Shown piece by piece: positions 52,811 to 61,998 of a stretch of DNA of 64,000 bases; within the stretch, counting starts at the first letter, position 1, and each line of letters starts with the position of its first letter. Source of the stretch: Brevibacterium sp. 'Marine' (GTDB lineage: Bacteria > Actinomycetota > Actinomycetes > Actinomycetales > Brevibacteriaceae); the NCBI RefSeq assembly GCF_012844365.1, contig NZ_CP051626.1:2604001-2668000 (forward strand), read 5' to 3'. The position numbers and the translations under genes were made by a program. The notes under the pieces are model-generated. The model was not told where the DNA came from. It ran no database searches and worked only from the letters and a program-made list of their open reading frames with translations.

Positions 52811-53437
52811 TCAGCCGAGGAGGAGGCCCTTGGTCTGAGCGACTGCGCGGTCGAAACGTGCGCCGGCGTCGGCCCAGTTGACGATGTTCCACCAAGCCTT
52901 GACGTAGTCGGGCTTGACGTTCTGGTAGTCGAGGTAGAAGGCGTGCTCCCACATGTCGAGCTGCAGAACCGGGGTGCCGCCGAGCTGGATGTCGGACTGC
53001 TGGTCCTTGAGCTGTTCGATGAAGAGGTTCCCGCCGAGCTGGTCGTAGACGAGGACGGCCCAGCCGGAGCCCTGGATCGTGGTGGCCGCGGTGGTGAAGT
53101 GCTCGCGGAACTTGTCGAACGAACCGAACTGGTCGTCGATGGCTGCGGCGAGTTCACCGACCGGCTTGTCTCCACCGTCCGGGGACATGTTGTTCCAGAA
53201 GATCGAGTGGTTGACGTGACCGCCCAGGTTGAACGCGAGGTCGCGGGTCAGCTTCGGCACATTCGCGAGGTTGCCGGATTCGCGAGCTTCGGCCAGTTGC
53301 TGGGCGGCGGTGTTGGCGCCCTTGACGTAGGTGGCGTGGTGCTTGTCGTGGTGCAGCTCCATGATGCGAGCCGAGATGTGCGGCTCAAGAGCGGAGTAGT
53401 CGTAGGGCAGTTCCGGAAGTGTGTACTGCTCAGCCAT
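52811..53437 (-). CDS. sodA: Superoxide dismutase (Mn/Fe type, probably Mn)
   Basis: The 208-aa enzyme has the metal ligands His29 ([14 protein letters not shown]), His77 ([13 protein letters not shown]), Asp161 and His165 ([12 protein letters not shown]). The Gly-Gly before His74 and the Gln-rich DQQSD stretch are closer to Mn than Fe forms. AGGAGGAA gives a strong ribosome site before ATG 53437. No signal peptide, so cytosolic. It has its own promoter and terminator. Confidence 0.96.
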   Translation of the reverse strand: MAEQYTLPELPYDYSALEPHISARIMELHHDKHHATYVKGANTAAQQLAEARESGNLANVPKLTRDLAFNLGGHVNHSIFWNNMSPDGGDKPVGELAAAIDDQFGSFDKFREHFTTAATTIQGSGWAVLVYDQLGGNLFIEQLKDQQSDIQLGGTPVLQLDMWEHAFYLDYQNVKPDYVKAWWNIVNWADAGARFDRAVAQTKGLLLG

Positions 53438-53489
53438 GAGATTCCTCCTGATCAGATTTGATGACCACCACATCGGTGGCTTCATTTCG

Positions 53490-53518
53490 ACCCTATCCCA
53501 GGGTCTCATCTCGGACAA
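53490..53518 (-). promoter_or_regulatory. Candidate sodA promoter
   Basis: On the minus strand, TTGTCC (53513-53518), a 17-nt spacer and TAGGGT (53490-53495) lie 52 bp before the sodA ATG. A symmetric element CGAGGTG-a-CACCTCG sits further up at 53551-53565 and might be an operator. Confidence 0.5.
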
Positions 53519-53648
53519 CAAGGGGATCCGACAACCTATTCCATATGACGCGAGGTGACACCTCGACACCCGTCCGGAAAGACTGACACCCTCACCGAGG
53601 CGGCCCCGACGTCAGCCTGCCACCGTCACCTGCGTGCCGGTGACGGTT

Positions 53649-54815
53649 TCACCCGAGGTTGCGTGAGATGAGCAGCCGCATGATGTCCGAGGTGCCCTCC
53701 TCGATCTCCTCGAGCTTGGCATCGCGCATCCACTGCTCAACGGGATGCTCTCGCGAATACCCCCATCCGCCGAGGGTCTGCACGGCCGCCCACGTGCAGA
53801 ACATCGCCGTTTCCGAGGCATTCAGCTTCGCCATGGCCGCCGCGGCCGTCATCTGCTGCCGATCCACGGCGTCACCGGCGTCGAGCATCCGCGCCGCATT
53901 GAGCACCTGCAGCCACGCCGCATCAATCCGCGAGGACATATCCGCCAGCCGGAACGCCACGGCCTGGTGATCGATGATCTTCGTCCCGAACTGCGTGCGC
54001 TCTCGCGCATAGTCACGCGCATATTCGAAGGCCGCCCGTGCCGTGCCGAGCGCCGCAGCCCCGAGCACCACCCGTGAGATGTCGAAGGTGCGCATGAGTC
54101 CGTAGAAGCCCTGCCCTTCCTCGCCGAGGCGGCCCGAAGTGGGCACGAATGCGTCGGAGAGGAAGATCTCCCGACACACGATGGCCCGCTGTCCCATCTT
54201 CTTCATCGGCGCCCCGAACTCCATCCCCTCGGTCTCCCGCGGCAGCAGGAATGCGCTGATCCCGCGCGAACGCTGCGAGGAGTCGGTTTTGGCGAAGACG
54301 ACGTAGAAGTCGGCGAGCCCCGCGTTCGAGATCCAGGCCTTCTGCCCGTTGAGCACGTACCCGCCGTCGACGGCATCCGCCCGGGTGATAATCGACGCCG
54401 AATCCGATCCGGAGCCGGGTTCCGTCGTCGCCAGCGCCGTGATCTTCGGCTCCGGCCCCGTGAGAGGTCGCAGCCACTCCTCCTTCTGCTCCGGCGTGCC
54501 CAATGCGAGGATCGGGTCGGCGAAGAAGCCGTTCGAGCACACGAAGTTCCCGATGCCCGGATCCCCGAAGCACAGCTGCTCCTGGACGAGGCATTGGGTG
54601 AAGACATCGGTGAATCCGCCGCCGCCGAATTCCTCGGGGATCATGAAGTCGGTGATCCCGAGCTTCGCGGCGGCGGTGAAGATGTCGACGGGCGATTCGG
54701 TGTCGGCTTCGTCGACGCGGCGACCGGCCGGTCGGATCGTGTCGTGAGCGAATCCGCGCACGAGGTCGAGGATGTCGTGCTGTTCATCGGTCAGCGGCCA
54801 CGGTGTGTAGTTCAT
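53649..54815 (-). CDS. Acyl-CoA dehydrogenase
   Basis: The 388-aa FAD enzyme has LTDEQHDILDLVRGFAHDTI at the start, the FAD motif ITALATTEPGSGSD near residue 132, WISNAGLADFYVVFAKT, RTQFGTKIIDHQAV near 270, and the ending QTLGGWGYSREHPVEQWMRDAKLEEIEEGTSDI, with Glu as the likely catalytic base. It is the last gene of the catabolic operon and follows the decarboxylase gene by 70 bp. Chain specificity (short or branched) cannot be read off. Confidence 0.92.
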   Translation of the reverse strand: MNYTPWPLTDEQHDILDLVRGFAHDTIRPAGRRVDEADTESPVDIFTAAAKLGITDFMIPEEFGGGGFTDVFTQCLVQEQLCFGDPGIGNFVCSNGFFADPILALGTPEQKEEWLRPLTGPEPKITALATTEPGSGSDSASIITRADAVDGGYVLNGQKAWISNAGLADFYVVFAKTDSSQRSRGISAFLLPRETEGMEFGAPMKKMGQRAIVCREIFLSDAFVPTSGRLGEEGQGFYGLMRTFDISRVVLGAAALGTARAAFEYARDYARERTQFGTKIIDHQAVAFRLADMSSRIDAAWLQVLNAARMLDAGDAVDRQQMTAAAAMAKLNASETAMFCTWAAVQTLGGWGYSREHPVEQWMRDAKLEEIEEGTSDIMRLLISRNLG

Positions 54816-54885
54816 CGGTTCTCCTTCGCATTGTCAGTGGAGGTCGGGCGCCCCATTGCGCCCGACTGACGTCCCTCGTCCCCAG

Positions 54886-56520
54886 TCAGTCGAGCATGTC
54901 CGCTCCGGCCCGGGAATCCTCGGTGATGTGGATGAGTGTCGGACCATTTGCTGCTTCCGCCTCGGTGAGAGCGGCCAGCAGCGCATCTGCCCCGTCGACA
55001 TGGACCCCGCGCGCCCCCATCGCCTGCGCCAGCGCCGGGAAGTCCGGTCCGGTCAGCCTCACCCCGGACGGGGTGTCCCCGCGGTCGTCCATCTCGTTGC
55101 GGATCTCCCCGTACCCGCCGTTGTCGACGATGATGAGGCTCATCCGCACGCCTGCCTGGACGGCTGCGGCGAGTTCGGCGATCGTGAACATCGATCCCCC
55201 GTCGCCTTCGACCGCGACCACTCTGGCCCGTGGAGCAGCGAGTTTCGCACCGATTCCGGCGGGCAGACCGAAGCCGAGCGTGCCCGCCCCTGCCGGGTAG
55301 AGGAACCGGTCACCGGGGCGAGCTTTCCATCCGGTCTGCACCCCGTAGTAGCAGGCCATCGTCGAGTCCGCCGCGACGATGAGCGGAGAGTCGTCGGTCT
55401 CCGCGAACGCGGTGAGCGCCGTCGAGAGATCGGCCCAGGGGCGGCCGTCGGATTCCATCGCCGAGGCGGCCCTTGCTTTCCAGCCGGCCCTCCAGTCCCG
55501 TGCGGCGAAGGTCGCGGACTCCGTCCGCAGCACGGACATCCGCTCGTTCAATGCCGCAGTCGCGTCCTTCGCGGCGGCGAGGATCGGATGGCTGACGTCA
55601 GCGTTCGTGAGCATCTGCACCTCGTCGATGTCGATGCGCACAACGGTGTCGGGCAGCGGCAGCGGTTCCGGCCAGAAGTCGCTGGGGGCCAGTTCGGTGC
55701 CGATCGCGATGACCGCATCGGCATCGCCCGTGAGCTCGGGGAGCAGTTCGAGGACCCCGATGGCGCCGATGGTGGTCTCGGCGCGGTCATCGACGAGTCC
55801 CTTCGCATTCGACGACAGGACGATTCCCGCTCCGAGCGTCTCCGCCAACGCTGCGACCTCCTCTCCTGCTCCGTGAGCTCCGGCGCCGGCGATGATGAGC
55901 GGTCGCGTCGAACCGGCGATCGCCTCGGCGGCGGCATCGATCGCTGAGGGCACGGGAGCCGGCAGTGCCCGGGTCACGGACGGGTGGCGTGTTCCGGGGC
56001 CGGCGGCTTCGATGAGATCGAGCGGGATCTCGATTGCGGCCGGACGGGTCCGCCCCGAACGCATCGCCGACAGTGTCTGCCCCACCGCCAGCGACACCTC
56101 GCCGGGGCTCGTGACCCGCATGACCTCGGTGAGGACGGCTGAGAGAGCCGCGGACTGATCGCGGACCTCATGGAGGAGCCCGTTGCCGCGGCCGGGGTGG
56201 GTCAGCGGCATGCCCGGCGTGATGAGGAGGACGGGTACGGAGTCGGTGAAGGACTGCAGCAGTGCGGTGAGCGCATTGAGCGCGGCCGGTCCGGTGGTCG
56301 TGACGACGACCTGCACCTCGCCGGTGACGCGGGCGGCGCCGTCGGCCATATAGCCCGCGCCCTGTTCGTGGCGGGGTGAGACGATGTCGATTCCGGCGGC
56401 ACTCAGCTGCGCGAAGATCTCGAGGTTGTGGGTGCCGGGGATACCGAAGACACGGGTGATCCCTTCGGCCTGGAGTGCGCGAGCCAGATGCGCCCCGCCG
56501 GTGATGGTCGTCTGGTCCAT
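54886..56520 (-). CDS. ThDP-dependent 2-oxo-acid decarboxylase, AruI/acetolactate-synthase-like
   Basis: The 544-aa enzyme has three ThDP-family domains: the N-terminal PYR domain (VFGIPGTHNLEIFAQL; catalytic Glu52 in SPRHEQGAGYMADG), a middle domain (PLIIAGAGAHGAG), and the C-terminal PP domain with VEGDGGSMFTIAEL...VDNGGYGEI (GDG-x-N motif). The stretch SVPVLLITPGMPL...GNGLLHEVRDQSA matches 5-guanidino-2-oxopentanoate decarboxylase (AruI) better than IlvB. It starts 2 bp after the acyl-CoA synthetase stop, so it is co-translated. The actual substrate is unproven. Confidence 0.85.
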   Translation of the reverse strand: MDQTTITGGAHLARALQAEGITRVFGIPGTHNLEIFAQLSAAGIDIVSPRHEQGAGYMADGAARVTGEVQVVVTTTGPAALNALTALLQSFTDSVPVLLITPGMPLTHPGRGNGLLHEVRDQSAALSAVLTEVMRVTSPGEVSLAVGQTLSAMRSGRTRPAAIEIPLDLIEAAGPGTRHPSVTRALPAPVPSAIDAAAEAIAGSTRPLIIAGAGAHGAGEEVAALAETLGAGIVLSSNAKGLVDDRAETTIGAIGVLELLPELTGDADAVIAIGTELAPSDFWPEPLPLPDTVVRIDIDEVQMLTNADVSHPILAAAKDATAALNERMSVLRTESATFAARDWRAGWKARAASAMESDGRPWADLSTALTAFAETDDSPLIVAADSTMACYYGVQTGWKARPGDRFLYPAGAGTLGFGLPAGIGAKLAAPRARVVAVEGDGGSMFTIAELAAAVQAGVRMSLIIVDNGGYGEIRNEMDDRGDTPSGVRLTGPDFPALAQAMGARGVHVDGADALLAALTEAEAANGPTLIHITEDSRAGADMLD

Positions 56521-56522
56521 TC

Positions 56523-58625
56523 TCAGTCCTCGCTGTTCGGGTTCTCTGCTGACACGTAGGCTGCTGACACGTTCTCCGCTGGCGGGTTGTCCGTCGTCAC
56601 GACGAGTGCGTCGACAGCCAGGGCGCCGTCCGGGGCGACTCGCACCGGGTTGATCTCGATTTCGGCGATGGCGTTGTTCCCGGCCACCAGTCGGGACACC
56701 GCGACGATGACCTCGGCCAGGGCGTCGATGTCCGCGGCGGGCCTGCCCCGCCATCCGGTGAGCAGCCGCGAGCAGCTCAGCCGCGCGATCATGTCGACGG
56801 CTTCGGTGTGGGTGACGGGGGCGAGTTCGAGCCACGTGTCGGCGAAGAGTTCGGTCTCCGTCCCGCCGGCGGCGACGATGACGAGCGGCCCGAAGTTCTC
56901 GTCCTGCCGACCCCCGACGAGGATCTCGACGACATGGTCACGTGTGTCCATCTCCTCGAGGATGTACTCACCCTCGCCGAGGCGGCCCACCATGTCCGCA
57001 TACGCCGTTTCGACCGCGTGGAGGTCGTTCAGCCCCAGCGCGATGCCCCCGACCTCGGTCTTGTGGGCAGGCCATCCGGCCTTGAGCGCGAACGGTGGAT
57101 TGAGTCCGGAATCCAGGACCGCCTCGGCGGGTGCACGGGTCTCCCCCGGGCCCACGCTGCCCACGGTCACAGCGGCAGGGACGGGAATCCCCGCGTCCTC
57201 GATCACCGCTCGGGCAGCGGCGTATCCGGTGCCCCACGGGGTGACGGGGCCGGTGAGTTCGAGTGATTCGGTGAGCCGGCCCGAATGGGCGGCGTAGAAG
57301 CCGGCGCGGGCGAGCACGCGCATGGCCGCTTCGATGGAGGTGCAGACGGGGACGCCGAGCTCCCAGAGTCGGGTGACGGCCGGCGAGGATGCGCTCATCG
57401 AGTGGACGATGACGGGTTTCTTCGCCTCGGCGACGAGGTCACCCAACCGGTCGACGACGGCCAGTTCCCGGTCGATGAGGTCGGGGACGTCCTCGCCGTA
57501 GCAGCCGAAGTATCCGGACAGGACGACGGCGTCGATGTCCGCGTCGGCCAGCAGCACCTCGGCGAGGTCCGCGTAGACGTCGAGGTTCTTCTCCCCTGCG
57601 CCGTCGAGGTCGATGGGGTTGTCGATGTGGTCGGCGTCGGTGAGGATTCCGGCGGCACGTTGTCGCGTGGTCGGGGTCAGCTCGGTGACATTGAGACCCC
57701 AGCTCTCGGCCGTGTCGGCGGCGATCGCTCCCTGCCCGCCGGAGTCGGAGAGCACACCGATGCGCGGGCCGTTCGGCAACCAGGCCGAGGCGAAGAATCC
57801 GGCGAGTTCGACGAGCTGGCCGGGGGTGGTCAGGCGAATGGAGCCGGCGGCCCGGCAGGCGGCGTCGATGGTGTCCATGGCCGTGGTCATCGACCCGGTG
57901 TGGGATCGTGCCAGTCGCGCTCCTGCACTGGAGGCTCCGGTGGTCAGGATCATCGTCGGCTTCCCGGCGGCGCGCAGGGCTTTGAGGGCCGAGACGAGGG
58001 CGCCGCCGCCGGTGAAGGATTCGAGGTAGAGCGCGACCTGAGCGGTGGCGGGGTCGTCGACGAGGGTGGTGAGCACCTCGGCGGCGCGGACGTCGGATTG
58101 GCCGCCGATCGACGCGAACCGGGAGATGCCGAGTCCGCTGCGGGCCGCGAGGGTGGCGATCTCCGTGCCGAGCTGTCCGCTCTGGGTGACCACGGCGAGA
58201 CTTCCGGGGGTGAAATTGCCCCAGGCCAGGAGCAGATCAGCGTGTGAGTCGACGAGACCTAAGGAATTCGGGCCGATGAGGCGGCCGCCGGCTTCACGGA
58301 TCGTGGCAGCCAATGCGTCGGCGTCGGGGACGCGGGCGGAGATGATGAGGAAGGCGCGCACTCCGTTCTCGAGTGCTTCGGCGACGACTCCCCCGACGGT
58401 CGGGCCGGGCACGGAGATGACGAGCAGCTCCGGGGTCTCCGGCAGGTCGCTGAGGCGAGCGGACGTCGGCCGGCCCTGGATCGAGGCGGCTGTGGCGTTA
58501 ATGAGGTAGACGCGGCGGCGCTCGGATCCGCGCAGGGCTCCGGCGGCGAGCCAGAAACCCCATTTGCTGGAATCGTTCGAGGCCCCGAGGACGGCGACGC
58601 TGCCGGGATCGAAGAACGCGTCCAT
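56523..58625 (-). CDS. ADP-forming acyl-CoA synthetase (acetate-CoA ligase type, fused subunits)
   Basis: The 700-aa protein has a CoA-binding Rossmann domain (DPGSVAVLGASNDSSKWGF), a succinyl-CoA-ligase-like domain (VVTQSGQLGTEIATLAARSGLG; IGVLSDSGGQGAIAADTAE) and a C-terminal ATP-grasp domain (PFALKAGWPAHKTEVGGIALGL; EIEINPVRVAPDGALAVDALV). The single-chain alpha-beta fusion is the common bacterial form. It probably activates or releases a short- or branched-chain acid. It is between the dehydrogenase and decarboxylase genes with gaps of 4 and 2 bp. Confidence 0.9.
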   Translation of the reverse strand: MDAFFDPGSVAVLGASNDSSKWGFWLAAGALRGSERRRVYLINATAASIQGRPTSARLSDLPETPELLVISVPGPTVGGVVAEALENGVRAFLIISARVPDADALAATIREAGGRLIGPNSLGLVDSHADLLLAWGNFTPGSLAVVTQSGQLGTEIATLAARSGLGISRFASIGGQSDVRAAEVLTTLVDDPATAQVALYLESFTGGGALVSALKALRAAGKPTMILTTGASSAGARLARSHTGSMTTAMDTIDAACRAAGSIRLTTPGQLVELAGFFASAWLPNGPRIGVLSDSGGQGAIAADTAESWGLNVTELTPTTRQRAAGILTDADHIDNPIDLDGAGEKNLDVYADLAEVLLADADIDAVVLSGYFGCYGEDVPDLIDRELAVVDRLGDLVAEAKKPVIVHSMSASSPAVTRLWELGVPVCTSIEAAMRVLARAGFYAAHSGRLTESLELTGPVTPWGTGYAAARAVIEDAGIPVPAAVTVGSVGPGETRAPAEAVLDSGLNPPFALKAGWPAHKTEVGGIALGLNDLHAVETAYADMVGRLGEGEYILEEMDTRDHVVEILVGGRQDENFGPLVIVAAGGTETELFADTWLELAPVTHTEAVDMIARLSCSRLLTGWRGRPAADIDALAEVIVAVSRLVAGNNAIAEIEINPVRVAPDGALAVDALVVTTDNPPAENVSAAYVSAENPNSED

Positions 58626-58629
58626 GTCG

Positions 58630-59826
58630 CTAGCTTTCCAGCGCCGAGGCGGGGGCGGCGGTGTTTTCGGCAGAGGCCGCGTGGAGTGCGGCGAGGTTCG
58701 CATCGACCTTCGCCTGGGCTGCCGCCCGGGGGCTGATGCCCTGGTCGCGGGCGGCGATGAGGACTTCGGCGGTGAGGTCGTACAGGGTGGTGGTGACGAT
58801 GGCGCGACTGTCGTCCCAACTGCCGTCGACATCGCCGAAGGTCACCCACCACCACCAGGCGTTCGTCGCTGAGTTCGCGAGGAAGTCCGGGATGACGGTG
58901 ACGCCGCGGGCCAGCAGCGTCTCTTCGGCTGCGGGCAGGACGGGCATGTTCGCGGCCTCGACGATGAGTGAGGCGGTGATGCGGTCGCAGTTGTCCGGCG
59001 TGATCGAGTAGCTCACCGCAGCAGGGATCAGGACGTCGGCGGCGGCGGCGAGCCAGTCGTCACGATCGCCGACACGGTCCTCGGGGCGCAGCGCTGCGCG
59101 ATCGATGCCGCCGAACTGGTCGCGGGTGGTCAGCAGCGCTTCGACGTCGAGTCCCGCGGGGTTGGTGACGAGTCCGTCGGCATCGGCGATGCCGACGATG
59201 CGCAGTCCCGCCTCGGCGAGGTAGCGGGCGGTGGCTCCGCCCATGGAGCCGAATCCCTGGATGACGGCTGTGGATTCGCCGGGGTCGCGGCCGGCGTCGT
59301 GCAGGGCGGCGAGCACCGAGGTGGCCACGCCGAGACCGCCGACGAGTTCGTCCTGGGCGAGGCCGTCGACGATGGTGGAGAACGCCTTGTCCGCGCGGGC
59401 TTCGACGGCGGCCGGATCGTCGACGAGCTTGTCGACGGCGGACAGTCCTGAGCCGAGTGCGCGGCGGTCGAGGATCTCGTCGATGTCGTCCTGGCGGACA
59501 CCGAGGTCTTCGCCGAGAGCCCAGTAGGCGTGCATGATCGGATTGATGTCGACGAGGAAGCGTTCGAGGACGTCCTTGGCTCCGGGTGCGCGGGGGTCGA
59601 AGTCGATGCCACCCTTGGCACCGCCGACGGGCACATAGTGTCGTCCCTCGCGGAGGTGGATGGCTTCCTTGCGGGTCATCCCCTGGGCGAGTCCGCGCAC
59701 TTCGTCGAGCGAGCAGCCCTTGCGCATGCGCAGTCCGCCCGACGCGGTGCCGCGCACGAGGGTGTCGATGACGACATAGCCTGCCGCGCCGGTGACAGAG
59801 TCCTGCCAGGTGATGTCCATGAACAT
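58630..59826 (-). CDS. Glu/Leu/Phe/Val-type amino-acid dehydrogenase
   Basis: The 398-aa NAD(P)-dependent oxidative deaminase has MTRKEA (Lys53), the catalytic Lys71 in VPVGGAKGGIDFD, and a Rossmann domain VIQGFGSMGGATARYLAEAG near residue 185. Length and the VSYSITPDNCDRI stretch fit the broad Glu/Leu/Phe/Val group rather than a hexameric Glu dehydrogenase. TGGAGG lies 6 nt before ATG 59826. It is the first gene of the operon, so it probably makes the 2-oxo acid for the next steps. Substrate unknown. Confidence 0.88.
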   Translation of the reverse strand: MFMDITWQDSVTGAAGYVVIDTLVRGTASGGLRMRKGCSLDEVRGLAQGMTRKEAIHLREGRHYVPVGGAKGGIDFDPRAPGAKDVLERFLVDINPIMHAYWALGEDLGVRQDDIDEILDRRALGSGLSAVDKLVDDPAAVEARADKAFSTIVDGLAQDELVGGLGVATSVLAALHDAGRDPGESTAVIQGFGSMGGATARYLAEAGLRIVGIADADGLVTNPAGLDVEALLTTRDQFGGIDRAALRPEDRVGDRDDWLAAAADVLIPAAVSYSITPDNCDRITASLIVEAANMPVLPAAEETLLARGVTVIPDFLANSATNAWWWWVTFGDVDGSWDDSRAIVTTTLYDLTAEVLIAARDQGISPRAAAQAKVDANLAALHAASAENTAAPASALES

Positions 59827-59866
59827 GGGGCCTCCAGGAGAGTCGGGAGCAGATGACGTCCAAGTC

Positions 59867-59888
59867 TTACTGAATCGCTATTCAGTAA
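59867..59888. promoter_or_regulatory. TetR-type operator of the catabolic operon
   Basis: TTACTGAA (59867-59874), 6 nt, TTCAGTAA (59881-59888): a perfect 8-bp inverted repeat 40 bp before the amino-acid dehydrogenase ATG and 52 bp beyond the 3' end of the TetR gene. Position over the likely promoter fits repression by the adjacent TetR protein. Confidence 0.75.
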
Positions 59889-59940
59889 CGTGTACGACTC
59901 AAGTCTGACGGCGCGATGCCCACCACGTCAAGGGGCGTGC

Positions 59941-60546
59941 TCACCCGAGCTCGCGGCGGAGGAAGTCGTCGACCCAGGCGCTCAGCGCCTCAGTGTCGAC
60001 GGCCTGCGAATTGACCATCACCTGGATCGCCAGACCGTCGAGGAAGGCCAGTACCCGGGTCGCACCCGCCTCGGTGCCGCCGTCCGGGGCCGAGCATTCG
60101 CCTGCCGCGATGGCCTCGTCCATGAGGCCCACGAGGATCGACTTCCACTCCTGGTCGAGAGCGGCGAATGTCGACCGCAGAGCGTCGTCGACGAGTCCGG
60201 CCGACCAGCCGTCGATCCAGATCTTCCAGCTGCGCGAGGACCCGCGGGGCAGGTACCAGCCGACGACGTCCCGCAATCGCTGGAGAGCGGATGCACTCCC
60301 CCTCGCCGAGGCAGCCCCGGCCGCCAGTTCCCTGGCGTGGTCGATGTCCTGGCGCCCGGCGAAGTCGAAGGCCTCGGCCACGAGGGCTTCCTTCGTCTCG
60401 AAGTGGTAGATGACGAGGCTGGCGCTCAAACCCAGACGGGCAGCGACGTCGGAGACGCGCAGCCCGCGCAGACCCGTCGCCTCGATCTCCTCGACCGTGG
60501 CCGCCAGGATCTCCTCCCGACGGACCGCTGCGTTCTTCCTCGCCAT
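59941..60546 (-). CDS. TetR-family regulator of the catabolic operon
   Basis: The 201-aa product shows an N-terminal TetR HTH (NAAVRREEILAATVEEIEATGLRGLRVSDVAARLGLSAS, then the recognition helix LVIYHFETKEALV) and a BetI/TetR_C-like helical domain. It is the same strand as the operon and 114 bp upstream of its first gene; the palindrome at 59867 is in that gap. The ligand is presumably an intermediate of the pathway, by inference. Confidence 0.88.
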   Translation of the reverse strand: MARKNAAVRREEILAATVEEIEATGLRGLRVSDVAARLGLSASLVIYHFETKEALVAEAFDFAGRQDIDHARELAAGAASARGSASALQRLRDVVGWYLPRGSSRSWKIWIDGWSAGLVDDALRSTFAALDQEWKSILVGLMDEAIAAGECSAPDGGTEAGATRVLAFLDGLAIQVMVNSQAVDTEALSAWVDDFLRRELG

Positions 60547-60622
60547 CTCGCCTGTCCCCTCTACGTTCCTGCTGGCGGGCGTCCCGCGTCCGAGAGCCGA
60601 AGCTCTGGACGCGGCGACGCGC

Positions 60623-61936
60623 TCAGGGCAGTTCGACCTCGGCAGCCGGTCCGACCAGGGCCAGAGCCTTGGGCCGCGACAGCAGCCGCCCGGCCATCTC
60701 GCTGACGTCCTCGGCCGTGACCGAGCGGACACGTTCGATGAGGTCCATCGGCGATTCGAGCGGCAGCCCGAAGATCTCCGACCGCGCGAGACGGTTCATC
60801 CGCGCCGCAGAGGACTCGAGACCGAGCACCATCGAGCCTGAGAGCTGGGACACGATCTCGTCGAGCTCGAACTGGCTCGGCGTCTCCTGCGCCAAACGGT
60901 CCCATTCGCTCATGGCCAGGTCGACGACGGCCTGAGCGTTCTCGGCCGTACAGCCGGCGTAGATGCCGAAGGTGCCGGTATCCGTGAATTGACTGGCCAC
61001 ACAGTTCACGGCATAGGCCAGTCCACGCTCCTCGCGCACGCTCTGGAACAGCCGCGACGACATTCCGCCGCCGAGCATGGTCAGCATGACCGAGTAGATG
61101 AACCGGTCGTCATGGCCTTCTTCCAGACCTTCGCAGCCGAGCATGATGCCCAGCTGTTCGATGTCCTTGACCGTATGCGACTTCCCGGAGTGGAACTCAG
61201 GACGCACCCGGGCGGCCCCACCGAGGTGCGAGCCTTTCGCCACCGAGGCGGCCCCGCCGTCCGCGTCGCCGGTGTCCACCGAGTCCCCACCGTGAATGCC
61301 GTTCCCCGCACCCGACCAGACATCGGCACGGGACCCGAGCCCCGCCTCGGCGAGGGCATCCTCAACCATCGCGAGGACCTCTTCATGAGTCGCACCGCCC
61401 GCGGCGGCGATGACCAGGCGAGGCGGAATGTACGTCGACTGATAGTGGTCGATGACCGTGTGGTGGCCGAGCACGCGGATCTGATCCTTCGTCGCACCCA
61501 CGGGCCGGGCCAGCGGATGCGTGCCGAAGACCAGGGAATCGAAGTCGTCGAAGAGGACGTCCCCGGGATCATCGGCGGACATGGCGAGCTCTTCGATGAT
61601 GACTCCGCGCTCGCGCTCGAACTCCTCGGTATCGAGCTGGGAGTTCGAGACCATGTCGACGAGCAGCCCGGTGATGTTCGGCAGGTCCGTGACCAGGCAC
61701 CGGGAGTAGTAGCAGGTGAGCTCCTTGGCGGTGATCGCATTCGAATCCCCGCCGGTGCGGTCGAAGGCCGCAGCGATGGACTTCGCATCCCTCGACCCGG
61801 TGCCCTTGAACAGCATGTGTTCGAGGAAATGCGTCGAGCCGGCGGTCTCGGCGGATTCGTCGCGGGACCCGGCGGCGACCCAGATCCCGATCGTCTCCGA
61901 GGCCAGGCCCGGCATGTGTTCGGTGGTCAGCGTCAA
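60623..61936 (-). CDS. M16-family zinc metallopeptidase (PqqL/processing-peptidase type)
   Basis: The 437-aa product has the inverted zinc motif HFLEH (His36, Glu39, His40) with the distal Glu in VIIEELAMS near residue 117, and the C-terminal M16 half. Mycobacterial PepR (Rv2782c) is the comparable gene next to pnp. The TTG at 61936 lies inside the conserved block; the frame upstream (to RSVLPGGL) is also conserved and reaches a CTG at 62002 that overlaps the pnp stop and has GAGGGA 8 nt before it. The real start is probably there (459 aa). Confidence 0.85.
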   Translation of the reverse strand: MTLTTEHMPGLASETIGIWVAAGSRDESAETAGSTHFLEHMLFKGTGSRDAKSIAAAFDRTGGDSNAITAKELTCYYSRCLVTDLPNITGLLVDMVSNSQLDTEEFERERGVIIEELAMSADDPGDVLFDDFDSLVFGTHPLARPVGATKDQIRVLGHHTVIDHYQSTYIPPRLVIAAAGGATHEEVLAMVEDALAEAGLGSRADVWSGAGNGIHGGDSVDTGDADGGAASVAKGSHLGGAARVRPEFHSGKSHTVKDIEQLGIMLGCEGLEEGHDDRFIYSVMLTMLGGGMSSRLFQSVREERGLAYAVNCVASQFTDTGTFGIYAGCTAENAQAVVDLAMSEWDRLAQETPSQFELDEIVSQLSGSMVLGLESSAARMNRLARSEIFGLPLESPMDLIERVRSVTAEDVSEMAGRLLSRPKALALVGPAAEVELP

Positions 61937-61998
61937 ACCACCGGGGAGGACGGACCGATCGATTCGGCTGCCCTCCCCGGTGTGCGAACTCTTCAGTA

